8,258 bases of DNA, taken from NCBI GenBank assembly GCA_049513055.1, contig JBEKWN010000140.1:1-8258 (forward strand), read 5' to 3'. How positions within the stretch are numbered: position 1 is the stretch's first letter; each line of letters starts with the position of its first letter. Origin of the DNA: UBA1163 sp049513055 (GTDB lineage Bacteria; Desulfobacterota; BSN033; UBA1163). Of this stretch, positions 4,747 through 8,258 are shown piece by piece. The notes below the pieces were generated by a model that saw only the letters and a program-made list of their open reading frames with translations, made no database searches and had not been told where the DNA came from. The position numbers and the translations under genes are program-made.

Positions 4747-6069
4747 TCATTCTAGCGCCCGCAGCTGGGGCACGTACAGCCACAGCACCCCTCCGAAGGC
4801 AATCGTCACCAATGCTCCCAAGGCCACCGTAGTGGGTTCGCCGATCACCTCTGCCACGGTCCCTGACAGGAGAGCGCCCAACGGAAACATGCCAAAGAAG
4901 CCCAGGGTATAGATGCTCATCACCCTCCCCCGTAACTGGTCGGGCACGTGCAATTGCCCCAGGATATTGGAGATATTAAGTACCAGCATAGTGCCCCACC
5001 CAACGCCAACGAGCACCAGTAATGATAGCGGTAGCCAGCGCATGGCCGACCAGACCAGCAACAATACCGGAAAGATCAGGCTACCCAGCGTCAGCAGCTT
5101 TCCTTTGATCTTGACGCGTGCTAACGACGCAATCATGAGAGCGCCAATGAGAGAACCGACGCCACGTGCCGACTGGAGGAACCCGTTGGTCGTGGCATCG
5201 CCTCCCAAGATCTTCACCGACCAGGCTGGTAATAGTATAACAAAGCTCATCCCGAAGATTGTGGTCACCATAGTTACGGCGATCAAAATACGTATGGTTG
5301 GGTGAGAGACCACGTAGCGTAGTCCATCTTTGAGATCGCCGAGGGCCGTGCCCGTGCGTACCCGCGGGGGCTGTAGCTTGAGTCGCATCATCAGCAGGGC
5401 TGAGATTACAGCGATGAACGATGCCCCATTGATCGTAAAGCACCACCCGGGGCCGAGAGCCGCATAGACCACGCCAGCAATAGCAGGGCCAATGGCTGTC
5501 CCCAGATTGAACATCGTGGAGTTTAGTGCGATGGCGTTACCTAGATCCTCCCGTTCCACCAGTTCGACCGCAAATGCCTGGCGAGCCGGGGCGTCAAACG
5601 CGTTCGCCACCCCAAGAGCAAAGGCCAGCAGCACGATATGCCACGGTTGAATATGGCCGAAGAACGTCAGCGCCGCCAGGATAAAGGCCAGGATCATCAT
5701 GGTCGTCTGCGTGATCAGTAGCAGGTTACGTAGCGGCATGCGATCAGAGACCACCCCTCCGAGTAACGTGAACAACCAGATGGGAGCGCCAGAGGCAAAG
5801 CCGACATAGCCCAGGAAAGCTGGGGAATGAGTCAACTGGAATACTAGGAAGCCCTGTGCTGTGAACTGCATCCATGTCCCCACTAAGGATGCCGCTTGAC
5901 CAGTGAACCACAACCGATAGTTACGATGACCAAAAGAGGCAAATGCCTCCATTGCGCTCGAACGCAGCATCGGGCGCCCTGCATCTGGTGCCGCGGGCTG
6001 GGGTGGGATGGTCCCGCTGGTTGTTGGCTCGACTGCACCCTGTGCTTCTTCTTCGGTACCAGTAGTCAA
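4747..6069 (-). CDS. MFS transporter, MFS_3 / EntS-like exporter
   Basis: 440 residues from a TTG at 6069 that has GAGAGGAG (complement of 6078-6085) 8 nt upstream. An in-frame TTG at 6132 would add 21 residues but has no ribosome binding site. Residues 1-40 are a low-complexity Pro/Glu/Ala/Thr cytoplasmic tail. The core starts near FGHRNYRLWF (about 46-55) and shows alternating hydrophobic helices fitting 12 membrane spans. Family marks are GTWMQFTAQGFLVFQLT near 64-80, the loop 2-3 motif GGVVSDR near 104-110, and NAFDAPARQAFAVELV near 156-171. MFS_3 members export siderophores, macrolides or other small molecules by proton antiport in the inner membrane. The substrate here is unknown. The gene is visibly more GC-rich than the flanking DNA, compatible with recent acquisition. 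It leads a probable operon with the methyltransferase. Confidence 0.9.
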   Translation of the reverse strand: MTTGTEEEAQGAVEPTTSGTIPPQPAAPDAGRPMLRSSAMEAFASFGHRNYRLWFTGQAASLVGTWMQFTAQGFLVFQLTHSPAFLGYVGFASGAPIWLFTLLGGVVSDRMPLRNLLLITQTTMMILAFILAALTFFGHIQPWHIVLLAFALGVANAFDAPARQAFAVELVEREDLGNAIALNSTMFNLGTAIGPAIAGVVYAALGPGWCFTINGASFIAVISALLMMRLKLQPPRVRTGTALGDLKDGLRYVVSHPTIRILIAVTMVTTIFGMSFVILLPAWSVKILGGDATTNGFLQSARGVGSLIGALMIASLARVKIKGKLLTLGSLIFPVLLLVWSAMRWLPLSLLVLVGVGWGTMLVLNISNILGQLHVPDQLRGRVMSIYTLGFFGMFPLGALLSGTVAEVIGEPTTVALGALVTIAFGGVLWLYVPQLRALE

Positions 6070-6224
6070 TACTGACACTCCTCTCAATAAGTTATGGTAA
6101 TTATCTGCGCCAAAAGGGGGATCATCTGGCAATAGTCATATCACGGGACCTCTAATTCCATTAAGCACACGAAGGATTATGTTTCCTCAACTCTGTATCG
6201 GTTGGACGATCTGCAAGAAACATT

Positions 6225-6252
6225 ATTATAACCTAAGAACGAAAAATATGAA
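6225..6252 (-). promoter_or_regulatory. Candidate promoter for the exporter-methyltransferase unit
   Basis: On the minus strand TTCATA (complement of 6247-6252, four of six) and a perfect TATAAT (complement of 6225-6230) are 16 bp apart. Initiation near 6218 would give a leader of about 150 nt before the TTG at 6069, long enough for leader-based control, although I recognise no riboswitch. Confidence 0.45.
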
Positions 6253-6648
6253 CAAACGAGCCTATGTTTGGTTGGATCTAAACATATTTAGCCTAAATCA
6301 TTAATGGGTTTTTATATAACCGAGGTAGTAGACCCCCAATTAAACGGATTTTCTCTCTTTCATTTGGAAATCAACAACTCTCATGTTGGGTTATTCCTCG
6401 CTCTTTGTAGGTGTTATTCGCACCCCCTTTTCTGAGGATTCCTTCCTTGTTTATTCCAGTCAAGTGTTTTTTCTCTTTTGAGGCGTTATAGGCTTTGCCC
6501 TGCCAGGCGGGTTCCCCGTCGCTCTGTGACATCCTACCCAACCCTTGTAATTAGAAAGTCGTCTGAGAGACGCTTTTACCTTGCGCAATTGGGGTTAGGA
6601 CGTTGACGGGGAGTCATGTATTCTGTACTGGGAGGTCGCTTAAGCGCC
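6253..6648. other. Non-coding stretch between the exporter promoter and the IS110 transposase
   Basis: No gene is supported on either strand. The part from about 6253 to 6470 is AT-rich. From about 6480 to 6648 the DNA is more GC-rich and holds a short hairpin CGTCT-GAG-AGACG followed by CTTTT (near 6562-6580), plus the 8-bp inverted pair TCCCCGTC at 6513-6520 and GACGGGGA at 6605-6612. This GC-rich part could be the right end of the IS110-type element, whose boundary I cannot define because such elements lack long terminal inverted repeats. Confidence 0.4.
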
Positions 6649-6650
6649 TC
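6632..6650. repeat. Palindrome spanning the transposase stop codon
   Basis: CGCTTAAGCG at 6637-6646 is a perfect 10-bp palindrome. It is extended by GAGG at 6632-6635 and CCTC at 6647-6650 with one unpaired T. It overlaps the TGA of the leftward transposase. There is no loop and no T-tract, so it is not a normal intrinsic terminator. It could instead be a protein binding or RNA processing site. Confidence 0.5.
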
Positions 6651-7818
6651 AATGGAAGAAAACGATGATCTCCCCGCCTGTATGGTCATCCCTTATGCAG
6701 CCTTTTTGATCACCCTCCTTTCGGATCCCGTTCTTTCTTATCATTTGGATAGCCGCATAGAAGAGGATTTTCCTAAGAAGGCTTCTGCCCCTCTTGGATA
6801 TCCTTCTCTGCCCTTTTCTTTTCCCCGAGCTGATCTCGTAGAGGTCAAGCCCGGCGAGCTTCATGATCTTAGACTGGGTACTGAACTTTGAGAAGTCCCC
6901 CACCTCGCCGATGAGACCTGCCACAGAGACTGTGCCAAGGCCTTTTATCGACAACAATTTGACGCTACACGGTATCCGTTCGAGGGTCGCTCCCATCTCG
7001 GCTTCTATCTCTGAAATAAACCGCACTTCGGCTTCAAGCTGCATGAGGATATGCCTGATGTCCATGAAAATGCCGGCAAGGCCCTCTTTGATGCCTACCG
7101 TCTCCCGCGCCAGACCGATGAGAAACTCCGCCTCCTTGATACCGAACTTCCCCATGCTCCGCTTCCGCATCTCTTCACCGAGAGCTTCCTTGGATAAGGT
7201 GCCTATCCTTTCAGGAGTGCTATATCTCTTCAGGATGTGCTGAGCCGTCTTGCCCTTCATATCCTTCAACACTGTTTTGAATTCAGGGAAGATGAGGAAG
7301 ACAAGCTGCTGGAGCTGATTGAGAAACGCTGTCCGCTCTCCCACGTGCCGTTCCCGCGCGTTGTTCAGCCTCCGCAGATAGGCGGCATTGCCCTCGGGGA
7401 CGACAATGGTCAAGGCGCGTCCGAGCCGGATGATATCGGCGATCACCCGGGGATCCTTGTCGTCCGTCTTCAACGGAGAGTTGTCATTTACTTCCTTCAT
7501 CTTCTTCGTGTGCATGGGGTTGACCTGGACAATTTTGACCTGTTTATTCGCAAGATAATGGACGAGGGGTTCGGCATAGGGGCCGGTAGATGCATAGCCA
7601 ACGAGCACCTCATCACATCCTAACCTGTTCTTACTGGCTATAGTTATACACCAGAATTTCTCAAATCCTTCCTTTGTGTTGTCGAACCTGAAAGACTTGG
7701 TGCTTCTCCCGTCCAGGGTAGTGCAATACCCTGTATTGTTTGCTACACCTATATCCACCGTCGCAATCAGTGTGCCTTCCTTCACCGTCCTTACCCTTTT
7801 CACCCTCAGCCCTCTCAT
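6649..7818 (-). CDS. IS110-family transposase, DEDD-type, probably defective
   Basis: 389 residues from the ATG at 7818, which has AAGGAAGAG upstream; an in-frame ATG at 7860 would add 14 residues. The N-terminal RuvC-like DEDD domain shows Asp22 (TVDIG) and the K-T-D-D-K-D motif with Asp119 and Asp122 after VNPMHTKKMKEVNDNSPL. The expected second acidic residue, the Glu of the GxE(S/P)TG motif, is Ala76 here (VGYASTGPYAEP). A coiled-coil-like middle (LRRLNNARERH...LNQLQQL) leads to the C-terminal Transposase_20 domain with LLSIKGLGTVSVAGLIGEVGD near 288-308, Ser330/331 (EISSGKRKG; family nucleophile position) and ISKRG at 340-344. After about residue 364 the sequence departs from the family and ends early. 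Family members insert by RNA-guided recombination. This copy is probably inactive (inference). Confidence 0.9.
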   Translation of the reverse strand: MRGLRVKRVRTVKEGTLIATVDIGVANNTGYCTTLDGRSTKSFRFDNTKEGFEKFWCITIASKNRLGCDEVLVGYASTGPYAEPLVHYLANKQVKIVQVNPMHTKKMKEVNDNSPLKTDDKDPRVIADIIRLGRALTIVVPEGNAAYLRRLNNARERHVGERTAFLNQLQQLVFLIFPEFKTVLKDMKGKTAQHILKRYSTPERIGTLSKEALGEEMRKRSMGKFGIKEAEFLIGLARETVGIKEGLAGIFMDIRHILMQLEAEVRFISEIEAEMGATLERIPCSVKLLSIKGLGTVSVAGLIGEVGDFSKFSTQSKIMKLAGLDLYEISSGKRKGQRRISKRGRSLLRKILFYAAIQMIRKNGIRKEGDQKGCIRDDHTGGEIIVFFH

Positions 7819-7860
7819 TGTAGTCTCTTCCTTGTTTGTGGTCGGAATAAACAGCTGCAT

Positions 7861-8258
7861 AAAAGGAGGATATCCTTATTCCTCGTTCCCCTCAATCATG
7901 AACTACAATATAGCAAGCTGTAACATTGATTTTAAAATCTTTTCCCCTGATACAATATTTCAAGCGGAAATCAATAATAAACCTTTCCCATTAATTTGCA
8001 AATTACTTTGTTTAAAAAATCAAAATTTAAATCTGGGCCTGAAGAGATCATCCAACCGGAAATTCTTGTCGAATTGGGTGTCAAACTTGTCGAATCCCAT
8101 TATCAATCGAAATCTAAGAAGAAAACATTTACCGCTTTAAAAAGATCGACAAACCATTCCGCTTTAAAACTAAGCCTTAAGGCTCCATTTTTTACAAGGA
8201 TTGAATTTATCCAACTGTCAAAAGCCTTAATAAGCCTATGAATATTTTAAATAAATCG
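7861..8258 (-). other. AT-rich non-coding region upstream of the transposase; candidate bridge-RNA locus
   Basis: No credible gene is seen: the rightward open frames here have no ribosome binding site and low-complexity translations. The stretch holds perfect palindromes GATTTTAAAATC (7928-7939), TAATTTGCAAATTA (7992-8005) and AGCCTTAAGGCT (8173-8184). It also has direct repeats CTTGTCGAAT at 8065-8074 and 8086-8095, and two CCGCTTTAAAA copies near 8128-8170. In IS110-group elements the DNA 5' of the transposase encodes the structured bridge RNA that specifies target and donor. Position and repeat content fit, but I could not identify the loop structure, so this is a candidate region only. 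Confidence 0.3.

Larger units (their letters stand above)
6649..8258 (-). mobile_element. IS110-type insertion sequence, boundaries unresolved
   Basis: The only firm part is the transposase. IS110-family elements usually lack clear terminal inverted repeats and make little or no target duplication, so I cannot place either end. The left end (upstream of the gene) may lie within 7861-8258 or beyond the window. The right end may lie in the GC-rich DNA at about 6480-6648. The coordinates given are the transposase plus its upstream non-coding region and are not measured ends. Confidence 0.4.

Noticed and set aside
6616..7243. Rightward open frames opposite the transposase
   Set aside because: They are antisense shadows of a clear IS110 transposase and lack ribosome binding sites or motifs.
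8065..8170. Short direct repeats considered as a CRISPR array
   Set aside because: The repeats are only about 10 bp, have just two copies per type and are separated by about 11 or 20 bp, which does not fit repeat-spacer architecture.
7676..8241. Rightward open frames over the start of the transposase and the AT-rich right end
   Set aside because: Their first part is antisense to the transposase, and the rest is low-complexity Lys/Ser/Leu translation of AT-rich DNA with no ribosome binding site.

Overview
The window looks like an accessory or intergenic-island stretch of a Gram-negative bacterial chromosome. Shine-Dalgarno sites are strong (AAAGGAGG type), and Sec signal peptides head several small envelope proteins. 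The families present (DUF2950, DUF3096, an IS110-type transposase) are common in Desulfobacterota/Syntrophales-like and related environmental bacteria. That taxonomic guess is an inference from family content and is weak. No rRNA, tRNA or housekeeping gene is present to anchor it.

Left edge (1-122): the terminal region of a leftward insertion sequence. It carries two 21-bp direct repeats, and a 13-bp inverted repeat buries the start codon of a gene that runs off the window. The layout fits the istA-proximal end of an IS21-family element.

Region 123-3420 (rightward): a run of small envelope genes. In order: an exported, lysine/alanine-rich, amphipathic-helical (LEA/apolipoprotein-like) protein; a long ORF that joins a Gly/Tyr-rich exported peptide in frame to a DUF2950 protein, which has its own internal ribosome binding site and signal peptide; a 44-residue DUF3096 membrane protein too short for usual gene finders; a gene-poor stretch with a possible oxidoreductase remnant; and a 97-residue secreted four-cysteine protein preceded by a promoter with an adjacent inverted repeat.

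Region 3465-6252 (leftward): an MFS_3-type exporter followed after 40 bp by a class I O-methyltransferase of the dimerising, hydroxyindole/CrtF-like type. A short ORF of doubtful reality follows. A perfect TATAAT box lies about 155 bp upstream of the exporter start. The pair looks like a two-gene unit that methylates and exports a small molecule. The exporter is visibly richer in G+C than its surroundings.

Right end (6649-8258, leftward): an IS110-family transposase. One conserved acidic residue of its DEDD tetrad is changed by what looks like a single base (Glu to Ala), and its C-terminal tail does not follow the family, so the copy may be inactive. The AT-rich 400 bp upstream of it holds three perfect 12-14 bp palindromes. 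That is where an IS110-group element would encode its bridge RNA, but I could not fold or delimit one. I see no clear new defence or metabolic system; the most checkable oddities are the DUF2950 fusion, the transposase point change and the start-codon hairpin.
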